Shown: in pieces, positions 25,812-33,988 of the stretch | How positions within the stretch are numbered: the first letter of the stretch is position 1 | How the letters are laid out: every line of letters begins with the position of its first letter | Assembly: GCF_010365285.1 (NCBI RefSeq) | Contig: NZ_CP048286.1 | Coordinates: 2,928,501-2,992,500 of the forward strand | Length of the DNA stretch: 64,000 nt | Direction of reading: 5' to 3' | From: Paenibacillus rhizovicinus | GTDB lineage: Bacteria; Bacillota; Bacilli; Paenibacillales; Paenibacillaceae | Program-made: the position numbers and the translations under genes | The notes under the pieces: model-generated | What the model saw: only the letters and a program-made list of their open reading frames with translations | Database searches by the model: none | What the model was told of the DNA's origin: nothing

Positions 25812-26321
25812 CTACTCGTACATGCTAAGCATCGTCACGCTGATATTCTTCACGAGGTCATCCTTCAGCTCGATCTCCATCGCGACCTTGGCGGTTTTGT
25901 CGATATAGCCGATCGTGGCCGACGAGCCTTTCTCGGCTCTCGTGTAGAAATCATCGCCGTACAGCTTCACGACATCCGCTTTGGCATTACCGAGCTTCAG
26001 CCCTTTCGCCGTCGCGGATTCCGGTCCGATCATATAGCCCATGATCGTATTGTCGATCGACGTGTACTGATACTCCTCGTACATGAAAACAAAGCTTCGC
26101 CCGCCGTCATTCAGCGTCCGAATCGGCTTGCCCATCTGCTTCACGAGCGCTTGCTCGTCGATGCCGAGCGTGACCTGCCCGCCTTTCTCCCCGCTCAAAT
26201 TCGTCGATCCGACCTTGTCCATATACGTCAGCGGCGTCTCGCTCTTGCTGCAGCCCGCCAGCATGCAGGCCATCAAGATTACGCAGACGAGTGCCAGCAT
26301 TGTTGTTGTTCGCAACCGCAT
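25812..26321 (-). CDS. Putative lipoprotein of unknown function
   Basis: About 169 residues. The N-terminus MRLRTTTMLALVCVILMACML plus lipobox LAGC marks a membrane-anchored lipoprotein. The rest (GGQVTLGIDEQALVKQMGKP, GLKLGNAKADVVKLYGDDFY) resembles SmpA/BamE-like small domains with the repeated G-x-T/D-x-x-xV-x-x-xxG pattern, but I do not recognise a named family. ATG 26321 is preferred because it begins a complete signal peptide and has AAAGGAG upstream. Confidence 0.75.
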   Translation of the reverse strand: MRLRTTTMLALVCVILMACMLAGCSKSETPLTYMDKVGSTNLSGEKGGQVTLGIDEQALVKQMGKPIRTLNDGGRSFVFMYEEYQYTSIDNTIMGYMIGPESATAKGLKLGNAKADVVKLYGDDFYTRAEKGSSATIGYIDKTAKVAMEIELKDDLVKNISVTMLSMYE

Positions 26322-26402
26322 TTCGATCTTCTGCTCCTTTACTCTGCCCATCTTGCCTACTTCTTTCGTCGGCCCAAAAGGCAATTCCTGCCCCCGAAAT
26401 AA

Positions 26403-26434
26403 GCAAAAAGGCACGAACTTGTTACAGTTCGCGC
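26403..26434 (-). terminator. Terminator after 49-residue ORF
   Basis: Stem AGGCGCGAACT / AGTTCGTGCCT (minus strand) followed by TTTTTGC. Confidence 0.78.
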
Positions 26435-26458
26435 CTGCTCTTCCATCTAACGATCCCT

Positions 26459-26608
26459 TTATTCGCGATTTCCAGCCTGCTCCGTATCGCTCGATGCTTC
26501 GTAGGCGACGACGACGATATCCTCGGACAATTCCTCGCGAAGCTCTTGTTCGAATTGCTGCAGCCGGGCCAATACCAGACGATCCAGCTGCGCCGGTGTA
26601 TACTCCAT
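26459..26608 (-). CDS. Small acidic protein, 49 residues
   Basis: A short gene on the minus strand starting at ATG 26608, 6 bases after a strong GAGGAGGG ribosome site, and ending TAA 26459. A terminator follows 24 bp later. The product begins MEYTPAQLDRLVLARLQQFE, is strongly helical and acidic (EQELREELSEDIVVVAYEA), and has no signal peptide. It lies upstream of the lipoprotein gene but is separated from it by the terminator. No family recognised. The ribosome site, protein-like composition and terminator are why I accept it. Confidence 0.65.
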   Translation of the reverse strand: MEYTPAQLDRLVLARLQQFEQELREELSEDIVVVAYEASSDTEQAGNRE

Positions 26609-26759
26609 CCGCGTTCCCTCCTCGCGTACGATTATCATCCTACATTCCAGTGTTAACGGGACGGAGACGGCTTATTCAAATGATCGTGCTGGCCGACAGA
26701 TTCCTTCTAACCGCTGCATAGAATCCATCAAGCGGCACCGGCATTCCCCATCTCGATCG

Positions 26760-27464
26760 TTACGGCAAATCGATCAGCAGAAACTGCGCGCCCTGGGACG
26801 AGCGAACGTCCAACCGGGCCACGTCCGTGATGCGCGCAGAGTCGCTTCTGCCCAGCGTATGTTCGCCGTTCAGCGTCACTTCGCCTGACATGACGAAGAG
26901 GAAGATTTTGCGGTCCGCGCTGCCTTCATACGAGACGGTCGCCCCGGCTTCCGGCGCGGAGAGATAAATCGTCATGTCTTGATGAATGCTCACCATCGAC
27001 TCGCCCTGAATCGCATTCGAAACGATCGGAAGCAGCGAATTCTTCATCGCCTGCGTATCGAAGGCTTTCTGCTCGTAGGACGGCGTCAGCCCTTTCGATT
27101 CCGGCATGAACCACATCTGCAGCAAATTCGCCACGTCCGTGTCCGACGCATTCACTTCGGAATGAAGAATGCCCGAGCCCGCCGTCATCCGCTGCACCTC
27201 GCCGGGACGGATAATGCCCGAACCGCCGGTATTGTCCTCGTGCTTCAGCTCGCCTTTCATGACGACCGTAACGATCTCCATGTCGCGATGCGGGTGAATG
27301 CCGAAGCCGCGCGACGGCTGAATGTAATCTTCGTTAAAAACGCGCAGCGGTCCAAAATTCACATTGTCCGGATCGTAATAATCCGCGAACGAGAAACTAA
27401 AATTAAATTGAAGCCAGCCGAGATCGCCGGAAAAACGGGAAGAGGCCGGGTAAACGTTTATCAT
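26760..27464 (-). CDS. Pirin family protein
   Basis: A 234-residue bicupin of the pirin (YhhW-like) group: RGFGIHPHRDMEIVTVVMKGELKHEDNTG with the metal-binding HPHRD and H, then GIIRPGEVQRMTAGSGILHSEVN. Bacterial pirins can show quercetin 2,3-dioxygenase activity and are often induced by electrophile or oxidative stress. The start is ATG 27464 (MINVYPASS), 10 bases after AAGGAG. Divergent from a small gene, with a palindrome between them. Confidence 0.9.
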   Translation of the reverse strand: MINVYPASSRFSGDLGWLQFNFSFSFADYYDPDNVNFGPLRVFNEDYIQPSRGFGIHPHRDMEIVTVVMKGELKHEDNTGGSGIIRPGEVQRMTAGSGILHSEVNASDTDVANLLQMWFMPESKGLTPSYEQKAFDTQAMKNSLLPIVSNAIQGESMVSIHQDMTIYLSAPEAGATVSYEGSADRKIFLFVMSGEVTLNGEHTLGRSDSARITDVARLDVRSSQGAQFLLIDLP

Positions 27465-27521
27465 CGGGAACACGCTCCTTAATCGGTCTTTTATTCACCT
27501 TGAACAAACCCATTGCTTATT

Positions 27522-27540
27522 TACTTACTTTATGTAAGTA
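27522..27540. promoter_or_regulatory. Palindrome between pirin and divergent small gene
   Basis: TACTTAC-TTTAT-GTAAGTA has 7-bp perfect arms. It resembles operators of HxlR/DUF24 regulators such as YodB and CatR (TTACT..AGTAA), known quinone-stress sensors. Placement 58 bp upstream of pirin fits repression of pirin, the 103-residue gene, or both. Confidence 0.5.
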
Positions 27541-27577
27541 TCATAGTGTGCGATAATTAAGCTGTCAAGGAGGGGTT

Positions 27578-27889
27578 ATGATGCATCATCTGTATATCCG
27601 TCACACCGTTGGCGGCAGGCTGTTCCTGGATTCCAAAAAGCACGATACACCGTTCGCGATCACGCCCGCGGAAGGGCGCGAAGGCTGGAAAATCAGTATC
27701 GAGGTTCCCGACGAGGCGCTGGCCGAAGCGGTCTGCCGCCACCGCGACGATCTGAATATTTTCTTCGTACCGGCAGACGCGCCGGACAGCAAGACCTGGT
27801 TCTTCTCCACGCATGGGGAAGTCGAGTATGACGGTCCCGGCAAGCCGCTCGTCATCTGGGCCGACGGCCGTATCGATTACAAGGTCTAG
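27578..27889 (+). CDS. Conserved-looking hypothetical protein, 103 residues
   Basis: Begins MMHHLYIRHTVGGRLFLDSK after AAGGAGG; the second ATG, at 27581, has the better spacing. The protein looks beta-rich and soluble, with many aromatic residues (KTWFFSTHGEVEYDGPGKPL). No family recognised. It is divergent from pirin and convergent with an 80-residue gene. Confidence 0.7.
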   Translation: MMHHLYIRHTVGGRLFLDSKKHDTPFAITPAEGREGWKISIEVPDEALAEAVCRHRDDLNIFFVPADAPDSKTWFFSTHGEVEYDGPGKPLVIWADGRIDYKV

Positions 27890-27901
27890 CTGCGCGGCAA
27901 C

Positions 27902-28144
27902 CTACACCCAAGCCCAGAAAAAGCCGTCCCGTTCCCAAGCTGCGCGCCCGGCGTGCAGCTTTTTGAACCGTTTCTTCACTTCTTTATCAATCGAGACGTT
28001 GCCGTTCTCGTTGATGTAGATGAACGCATCCCCGTAGTTCTCCCGAATGTACGCCACCGCTCGGTCCTGATGCAGATTACCCGCCGACTTCAGCTCTTCC
28101 AGCATCCATTGCGCGATTTCTTCTACCTGTCGTTCCTGTTCCAT
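27902..28144 (-). CDS. Small hypothetical protein, 80 residues
   Basis: Soluble, helical N-terminus (MEQERQVEEIAQWMLEELKS), then YIRENYGDAFIYINENGNVSIDKEVKKRFKKLH and an aromatic tail FFWAWV. Similar small proteins are common in Bacillales (I think the DUF6953 group), but function is unknown. ATG 28144 follows GGAGGTGG by 7 bases. Confidence 0.72.
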   Translation of the reverse strand: MEQERQVEEIAQWMLEELKSAGNLHQDRAVAYIRENYGDAFIYINENGNVSIDKEVKKRFKKLHAGRAAWERDGFFWAWV

Positions 28145-28275
28145 GATCAATCCACCTCCGGCATGTTAGCTTTATTTTACCAAAAATTGTTGCCACTTTC
28201 GCCTCCCTCCGGCGTATCATTTCATAAGTGCGCCCATGAGCCGCTGGCTTGGGCCCATACTAGGGAGGGGTTACA

Positions 28276-29208
28276 ATGCAAGTCGTGGAACCGAATGTGA
28301 GAAAACCGAGATTTCAACTTAAGGGTATCATCTGGACCGCCGTGCTTCTTCTCATCGTGCTGATCGTCGTCATTAATTCGTTCGCTACCGTCCAGTACGG
28401 CAATGTCGGCCTGTACAAAACGTTCGGCAAACTGAACGATAACGCGCTGTCTCCGGGCATTCATCTCAAAATCCCGTTCGTGCAATCGATTATACAAGTC
28501 AACGTGCAGGTGACGAAAGCGGAGACCGATACGTCCGCGTCGTCCAAAGACCTGCAGCCGGTATCGACGCACGTGGCCGTCAACTACTCCGTTGACAAGG
28601 CGACCGTTTATAAGCTGATGAACAACATCGGCGGCTCCTTCGATAATGTCATTGTCAATCCGGCGATCCAAGAAATCGTAAAAGAAGTAACGGCCCGCTA
28701 CCCCGCGGAGGATCTCATCGCCAAACGGGATATCGTCGCCGGCGAGGTGCGCGACGCGCTCACGAAGCGGCTGGCCAAATACGATCTGGTCGTGAACGAC
28801 ATTAATATCGTCAATTTCAAGTTCTCCGATGCGTTCGACCAGTCTATCGAGGCGAAGCAGGTCGCGCAGCAGCAGGCACTGAAGGCCGAGAACGACCTGA
28901 AACGCGTACAGATCGAAGCACAGCAGAAAGTCGCGCAGGCTCAAGCGGACGCGGAGTCGCTGAAACTGAAGAAACAGGAAGTGACGCCGGAGCTGATTCA
29001 ACTGAAGCAGATCGAGGTGCAAGAACAGGCCGTGGAGAAATGGGACGGCAAGCTGCCGAGCGTTACGGGCGGGGCAACGCCGTTCATCGACTTGAACGGG
29101 TTATCGGGATCTTCGAAGGCGGCGGCCGGTGACGGAGGTACATCCGCGGACAGCACGGCGGCCGGCGATGCAACGACGGACGGAGGCGAGTCAGCGGCGA
29201 AGCAATAA
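28276..29208 (+). CDS. SPFH/Band 7 (prohibitin-like) membrane protein
   Basis: A 310-residue protein with one N-terminal membrane helix (about 14-36: IIWTAVLLLIVLIVVINSF) and a Band 7 domain (YGNVGLYKTFGKLNDNALSPGIHLKIPFVQ.., RYPAEDLIAKRDIVAGEVRDAL). A long coiled coil (about 185-245) and a low-complexity Ala/Ser/Gly tail follow. Such proteins form oligomeric rings or scaffolds in membranes and often associate with proteases or lipid microdomains. ATG 28276 follows GGGAGGGG. Monocistronic. Confidence 0.9.
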   Translation: MQVVEPNVRKPRFQLKGIIWTAVLLLIVLIVVINSFATVQYGNVGLYKTFGKLNDNALSPGIHLKIPFVQSIIQVNVQVTKAETDTSASSKDLQPVSTHVAVNYSVDKATVYKLMNNIGGSFDNVIVNPAIQEIVKEVTARYPAEDLIAKRDIVAGEVRDALTKRLAKYDLVVNDINIVNFKFSDAFDQSIEAKQVAQQQALKAENDLKRVQIEAQQKVAQAQADAESLKLKKQEVTPELIQLKQIEVQEQAVEKWDGKLPSVTGGATPFIDLNGLSGSSKAAAGDGGTSADSTAAGDATTDGGESAAKQ

Positions 29209-29344
29209 TGAGGTAGGTTAGACAGGGCGGCATTAAAGAGGCAGCATTAAGCAGATAGTTGCAAGGCGGCGACAGAGGCGGCGGAATGCGATTCTTGTTC
29301 CATTTCCGAGCTCGGTCAACGCCGTGCACGGCACGTTATTCAAC

Positions 29345-30289
29345 TTAGTCCTGGACACGATAGATGCCGATGCACCCGCCGTTTGATAAGCAGCCGGCAT
29401 AGTCCATTATTTGATCGATACGGACATACTGCCAGGGCTGAAACCAAAACTGCCCCATCTTATTGAATACGAATGGATTCGTTACGGCATATGCAGCGTG
29501 AACAGCGTCCCCATGAACGTTCTCCCAAACGAGGACATCATGGGGACGTATTCGTATGCATTCCATCTCCTGCGAAATGGTATCGCATCGCGTTAAACTT
29601 TCACGACATAAAGAATCGATGAACTGTTTAACATCCATCCAGTTCTCGATCACATTCACTTCTCCCAGATAGGCTCCAGCGGTTGCCGAAAAGCAATTGG
29701 CGCCGCTCGTTAGCGGGAACGACGATACATGTTCTCTTACCGCCAGTTCGCTACGTTCGGGAATATTACCGTACTCCACGATCGATACAGCCATTGGTTC
29801 TACGCGCTCAAGCAACCACTTTAACAACCACGCTACCTGAATTTCTTCAGACAGCTGCATCCAAGCATCGTAAGTAAGAATGATGTGATCCTTCTCTGTT
29901 CCGTGACTTTCCTTAAGGTGTTCCAGCACATCCACGCCGATATCCTTCACCCAATCGAATGCGTACACTTGTCCGCGCCCAAGGGCGACTTGATGGGCAT
30001 AAAGCTTACGCGTTAATGTTCGATCAGCTAGTCGGGCCGCTTCGAGAATTACAATCGACGCAGCAGCTGGAACCCGCCAGTGGTGATAATTGGCGCCATA
30101 TTGGCCGATAAACGGACCGGCAGACTCTAGAAACTGCGCTCTGTCGTATACTGGTAAGCCCAATGATTGGAGCCAGCCGGTTAGCTCGTAATCGCAATGA
30201 ATATAGAACGGTTCCTGTCTGGGAAGAAATGTTTCCGCCCACCGTTGCATCTGTTCCAAAGTAATCGTGCAGCCTGCGATTTCGTACAA
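29345..30289 (-). CDS. Hypothetical protein, possible NlpC/P60-like C-terminal fold
   Basis: 314 residues, no signal peptide. I do not recognise the N-terminal half. The C-terminal half has LTSGANCFSATAGAYLG (candidate nucleophilic Cys) and, about 100 residues on, DVLVWENVHGDAVHAAYAVTNPFVFNKMGQFWFQPW. This resembles the Cys...His order and strand pattern of NlpC/P60-type enzymes; that is inference from pattern only. Initiation is probably TTG 30289, 5 bases after GGGGGAG. The upstream methyltransferase gene is on the same strand 67 bp away. Confidence 0.65.
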   Translation of the reverse strand: MYEIAGCTITLEQMQRWAETFLPRQEPFYIHCDYELTGWLQSLGLPVYDRAQFLESAGPFIGQYGANYHHWRVPAAASIVILEAARLADRTLTRKLYAHQVALGRGQVYAFDWVKDIGVDVLEHLKESHGTEKDHIILTYDAWMQLSEEIQVAWLLKWLLERVEPMAVSIVEYGNIPERSELAVREHVSSFPLTSGANCFSATAGAYLGEVNVIENWMDVKQFIDSLCRESLTRCDTISQEMECIRIRPHDVLVWENVHGDAVHAAYAVTNPFVFNKMGQFWFQPWQYVRIDQIMDYAGCLSNGGCIGIYRVQD

Positions 30290-30356
30290 GCGTACTCCCC
30301 CTTAATGAATGTCAACGATCCTAGCATCTATCCCTCCTTATGGCGGCGCCAATCGC

Positions 30357-31172
30357 TCAATCCCCCTTGCGTCCAGCCAATAACGCATGATAGTTAATCA
30401 CCCGAAGCCCCCGAGACGTGCAGTTCTGGTTGAAGATATCCTCGACATCCTTCAAACATTTCTCCCAGACCAAGGCCTTCAACGTATCCTTCTGTCCGAA
30501 ACATTTCTTGATCAGCACATCTTCCGGCCGCGAAAGATATTCAACCTCTTCGAACAACCGTAGTTCGCTTGTCTCTAAATTACTCTCGGAGAGCTGCAGC
30601 TCGAACTTCACCTTCAGCTCATCCAGATGATTATCGGGCAGCGGATGATAGAGTCCCTTAAACAATTCGCGGAATCCTCCGTCCGTTCCGCAATGGTACA
30701 AACCAAGTACCATGCCGCCGGGCTTCAGGATGCGATGCCCCTCTTCCAATCCGTTATCGAACAACCAGGGCCCCTTCTTCGTATAGATAACGTCGAATGC
30801 GTTGTCATGGAACGGCAGCGGCTTTAATGCGTCTACGCTATGAAAGGCGACCGAACCCGCCGTCTCCGCGTTTGCAGTTGCAATATATCCTTCAATTACA
30901 TCGATTCCGACGACTTCTTCGGCCATTCCGGCAAACTGCTTCGTAAAAGCGCCATGACCGCAGCCCACGTCCAGCACGCGCGCGTTCTCGTTCAGGCAAG
31001 CTGCAATTTGGCTGGCCAAAACAATCTCGGCCCTGGGCTCATCAAACTCCGATTTCCACGGATAGCTGTACACCCCGGATTCCAAAGCAATTCGGTCATG
31101 CCACTCCGCACTCTGCGTCGAAATCCATTCGGGATGCTGCATCGGGTCGAACAATCGAGTAGACATTTTCAA
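30357..31172 (-). CDS. Class I SAM-dependent methyltransferase
   Basis: About 271 residues with SAM-binding motif I ARVLDVGCGHGAFTKQFAG, an acidic post-I residue in VVGIDVIEGYI, and DAFDVIYTKKGPWLFDNGLEEGHRILKPGGMVLGL typical of the ubiE/Methyltransf_11 group. Substrate unknown. GTG 31175, TTG 31172 and ATG 31166 are all possible starts; TTG has the best distance (7) from GAGGGAG. Probably co-transcribed with the next gene. Confidence 0.85.
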   Translation of the reverse strand: MKMSTRLFDPMQHPEWISTQSAEWHDRIALESGVYSYPWKSEFDEPRAEIVLASQIAACLNENARVLDVGCGHGAFTKQFAGMAEEVVGIDVIEGYIATANAETAGSVAFHSVDALKPLPFHDNAFDVIYTKKGPWLFDNGLEEGHRILKPGGMVLGLYHCGTDGGFRELFKGLYHPLPDNHLDELKVKFELQLSESNLETSELRLFEEVEYLSRPEDVLIKKCFGQKDTLKALVWEKCLKDVEDIFNQNCTSRGLRVINYHALLAGRKGD

Positions 31173-31276
31173 CACACGCTCCCTCGCGGTAATCTGCTAG
31201 CCAATCAACACTTCCACATCCTATCCCATATTCCTCCATACTGCTCCATATGACCTCTATCACTAGGCTTACTCTC

Positions 31277-31296
31277 ACGGCAATCGCCGTTTTCTT
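31277..31296 (+). terminator. Small hairpin with U-tract upstream of RacA-like gene
   Basis: ACGGC-AATC-GCCGT followed by TTTTCTTCTTTT. No plus-strand gene ends here, so it would be a leader attenuator or a chance structure. Confidence 0.3.
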
Positions 31297-31440
31297 CTTT
31301 TACACCCTCGCTTCAACGCGAGCAAACGCGTAAAACCACTTTGTTTAGCGAATGGGCACTACCTTTGTCACCCTTGCAGGGAGGCGGCTTTCGCACCTCG
31401 AATATCCTATTCATTCCAAACGGAAGCGGAGTGATTAGCC

Positions 31441-31995
31441 ATGGAAGCTGCTGTCAAAAGCAAAGAAGCTGCTCTTTCGCTAAACGTCAGTCAAACGACG
31501 ATCAAACGTTGGGCCTCCTATTATCCTGCTGTTTTTCGTAAAGACCGTTTCGGTCACTATATGTTCAACAACCGCGACCTGGAGCTGCTCGGCTTCATCA
31601 AGGCCGCCATTGAAAGGGGAGAAACGATGGAGCAAATCAAGCTGCCGGCGCCGGGCATGGAGCAGCCGCGGCTTGACGAAGCATTCCTCGAAACGGCGGC
31701 AAGCTCCGAGCTGCTCCGGACGGCGGACGACGACATGCTGACGCGTATCCTCCAGGTGGAGCAACGCCTCGAGCAGAAGGCCGATGAAGTCGTCAACGCG
31801 CAAATCCGTCAGCATCGCGAGGAACTGGAGGAGCTGCGCCGCATGATCGAACAGCTTGCCGCTTCCGTTGAATATGCCCGCCAGCCGCTCCCTTCTATGG
31901 ACGGCTTACGCAAGAACGAAGCGGAAACGAAAGCCCCTGCCGCCAATTCACCACGCAAACGCGGATTATTCCGTTCGATGTTCATCTGGTTCTGA
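31441..31995 (+). CDS. MerR-type HTH protein resembling RacA
   Basis: 184 residues, the same length as Bacillus RacA. The N-terminal MerR-like helix-turn-helix reads LNVSQTTIKRWASYYPAVFRKDRFGHYMFNNRDLELLGFIKAAIERGETMEQIKLP. A coiled coil (about 100-140) and a basic, Pro-containing tail ending in an aromatic/hydrophobic FRSMFIWF follow. RacA anchors the chromosome origin region to the cell pole during sporulation; the domain order and length suggest a similar DNA-to-membrane bridging role, by inference. Ribosome site GGAAGCGGAG. Confidence 0.7.
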   Translation: MEAAVKSKEAALSLNVSQTTIKRWASYYPAVFRKDRFGHYMFNNRDLELLGFIKAAIERGETMEQIKLPAPGMEQPRLDEAFLETAASSELLRTADDDMLTRILQVEQRLEQKADEVVNAQIRQHREELEELRRMIEQLAASVEYARQPLPSMDGLRKNEAETKAPAANSPRKRGLFRSMFIWF

Positions 31996-32050
31996 CCTCT
32001 TTTCTACATGTCCTGTTAACTGCAATTCATTTCCAGATTGACCAAACGAC

Positions 32051-32083
32051 GCCCTTTTGCTCCCCTCGGGAAGCTGAAAGGGC
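32051..32083 (+). other. Stable hairpin between RacA-like and YesM genes
   Basis: GCCCTTTTGC-TCCC-CTC-GGGA-AGCTGAAAGGGC forms a nearly closed stem that ends one base before ATG 32084. There is no U-tract, so it is not a clear terminator. It would sequester any ribosome site for that ATG, which favours a downstream start for the kinase. Confidence 0.5.
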
Positions 32084-33988
32084 ATGCTTGCGTTCCGGAC
32101 GTTTTCGTTTTACAATCCGTGCACAGGCAAATTCACCGCTCACTCCCTCCGCCTGCCAGAAGTAAATTTCCGCTGCAAGGGGGCATTCCTACTGAGAAGG
32201 TCTATCAAAACGCGGCTCATAATCAGCTTCTTCCTCGTCATGCTGCCGGTCGTAGTGTTTCTCATCGCTAATACGCTGTATGCCAAGAACGTCGTCCGGG
32301 ACAAGGTGTCCGAAACCTATCGAAGCACACTGGACATGTTCGGCGACAAGACCGATCGCACCTTGAATGAAATCAGCAATTACGTGAATAAAATGGCTGT
32401 GCTTGATAATGACATCGGCCTGCTTTCATCTTATCCATATGGAACCGATGATTATTATTTGACCAAAATCCGCATCCAGAACAAACTTCAGCGCGATAAT
32501 GTTTTCTACAATCCCGTCAATACGTTGTTCGTTTACAATTCCCAGGATCTGTTCTTCAGCACGCTCGGGTCCTATCGGAACATGAACGAGATGCTGCACA
32601 AACAACTCCCGTTTATCGTCACTGACAACTCCGTGCAATCGCATGTTTGGAAAACATGGCATGATAGCAGCATCGACAGCGGTGATTTCCTTATTCGTAT
32701 CGAAGAGGTACCGGACAGCGCGATCTATGTAGGCGCGATCGTTCCCGTCTCCGAGCTGATCGGCGAGTTGTCGATTCAATGGAAGGATGGCGCGATTGGC
32801 CAAAGCGCGATTTTCAACACGGAAGGAAGACAGCTAGACGGCAACACCGAGAACAACTGGTTTCCATTAGCCCATCAAAGCGCATTGCAAAGCGCACTGA
32901 AAAGCGATGAGCCTTACCGCTATGTGAAAGATCCGCAGACGAAACGGCGATACCTGATCATGAGCCGACCGAGCTCGCAAGCGGATTTCACCACGAGCAT
33001 TCTCGTGCCTGAAAGCTATATTTTGCAATCGCTTCCCTTCTTTCAGAGAGCGACTTACTTCATGACTTTCGGTCTCGTGTTCATATTCGCGCTGTACCTC
33101 TTCTTCATTCGCCATACGCTGTTCAAGCCGCTGCAATTGCTGATCGGCGGCATGCGGAAGCTGACATTCGGTAATCTAGACGTCCGGCTCGAGACGAACA
33201 ACACGATCGAGTTCGTTTTCATGGCCAACACGTTCAATACGATGGCGGAACAAATCAAGGAATTGAAAATCGGGATGTACGAGGAGCAGCTGCGCGCCCA
33301 GAAATTCGAACTCAAGCAGCTTCAGGCGCAGATCAACCCGCATTTCTACATGAACAGTTTAAATATCATCTATAACTACGCGGCGCTGAAGGATACCGAT
33401 TCCGTGAAGAAAATGTCGCTGCATCTGGCCGATTATTTCCGGTTCATCATGCGAGTCAACCGTGACCTTATTACGCTTGAAGAGGAATTAAAGCATATCG
33501 CCAATTATATGGATATCCAGAAATTCCGTTTTCCGAACAAGCTGTCCTGCGATATTGATATTCCGCCTGATCTGCTATCGCTTGCGCTGCCAGCTCTTAC
33601 CGTTCAGCCATTCGTGGAAAATGCCATTATTCACGGCTACGCCAATCACCGAAAGCCCTTCTCCATTACGATTCGCGGCCAGAGAATTCATGAGGGCAAT
33701 ACAGCGTGCCTGCTGCTTGCGATCGAGGACAGCGGAACGGGCTTTCCGGCGGATATCCTCGAGCATGTAAATAACAGCGATGCTTCGCCCTCTGCCGAAT
33801 ACAGCGGCGGCCTTGGCATCATGAACGTCATCCAGCGGCTGCGGCTGCGCTACGATGGCTTAGCCAACGTTCGCCTCTATGTCGCTGAAGGGGGAGGCGC
33901 TGGCGTACGCGTCATTCTTCCAATTACCGTAGAGAAAGATTTGATCGCCCTCGCTGAAAAGGAGACTGTGACCACTCATGCAATATAA
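32084..33988 (+). CDS. Sensor histidine kinase, YesM type (second module)
   Basis: A membrane kinase of up to 634 residues. A first helix IISFFLVMLPVVVFLIANTLY is followed by an extracellular sensor (about 270 residues), a second helix near ATYFMTFGLVFIFALYLFFI, HAMP, the phospho-acceptor QAQINPHFYMNSLNIIYNY, N-box VQPFVENAIIHGYANH and a HATPase G-box. The span is given from the first ATG. True initiation is probably CTG 32192 (giving M-RRSIKTRL), 8 bases after AAGGGGG, which removes a 36-residue extension unlike other YesM proteins. It overlaps the response regulator gene by 11 bp. Confidence 0.9.
   Translation: MLAFRTFSFYNPCTGKFTAHSLRLPEVNFRCKGAFLLRRSIKTRLIISFFLVMLPVVVFLIANTLYAKNVVRDKVSETYRSTLDMFGDKTDRTLNEISNYVNKMAVLDNDIGLLSSYPYGTDDYYLTKIRIQNKLQRDNVFYNPVNTLFVYNSQDLFFSTLGSYRNMNEMLHKQLPFIVTDNSVQSHVWKTWHDSSIDSGDFLIRIEEVPDSAIYVGAIVPVSELIGELSIQWKDGAIGQSAIFNTEGRQLDGNTENNWFPLAHQSALQSALKSDEPYRYVKDPQTKRRYLIMSRPSSQADFTTSILVPESYILQSLPFFQRATYFMTFGLVFIFALYLFFIRHTLFKPLQLLIGGMRKLTFGNLDVRLETNNTIEFVFMANTFNTMAEQIKELKIGMYEEQLRAQKFELKQLQAQINPHFYMNSLNIIYNYAALKDTDSVKKMSLHLADYFRFIMRVNRDLITLEEELKHIANYMDIQKFRFPNKLSCDIDIPPDLLSLALPALTVQPFVENAIIHGYANHRKPFSITIRGQRIHEGNTACLLLAIEDSGTGFPADILEHVNNSDASPSAEYSGGLGIMNVIQRLRLRYDGLANVRLYVAEGGGAGVRVILPITVEKDLIALAEKETVTTHAI

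Noticed and set aside
31330..31440. Possible riboswitch in the leader of the RacA-like gene (TTTCGCACC, GGAGGCGG motifs)
   Set aside because: Compared by eye with c-di-GMP, fluoride, guanidine and preQ1 classes; no consistent match on either strand.
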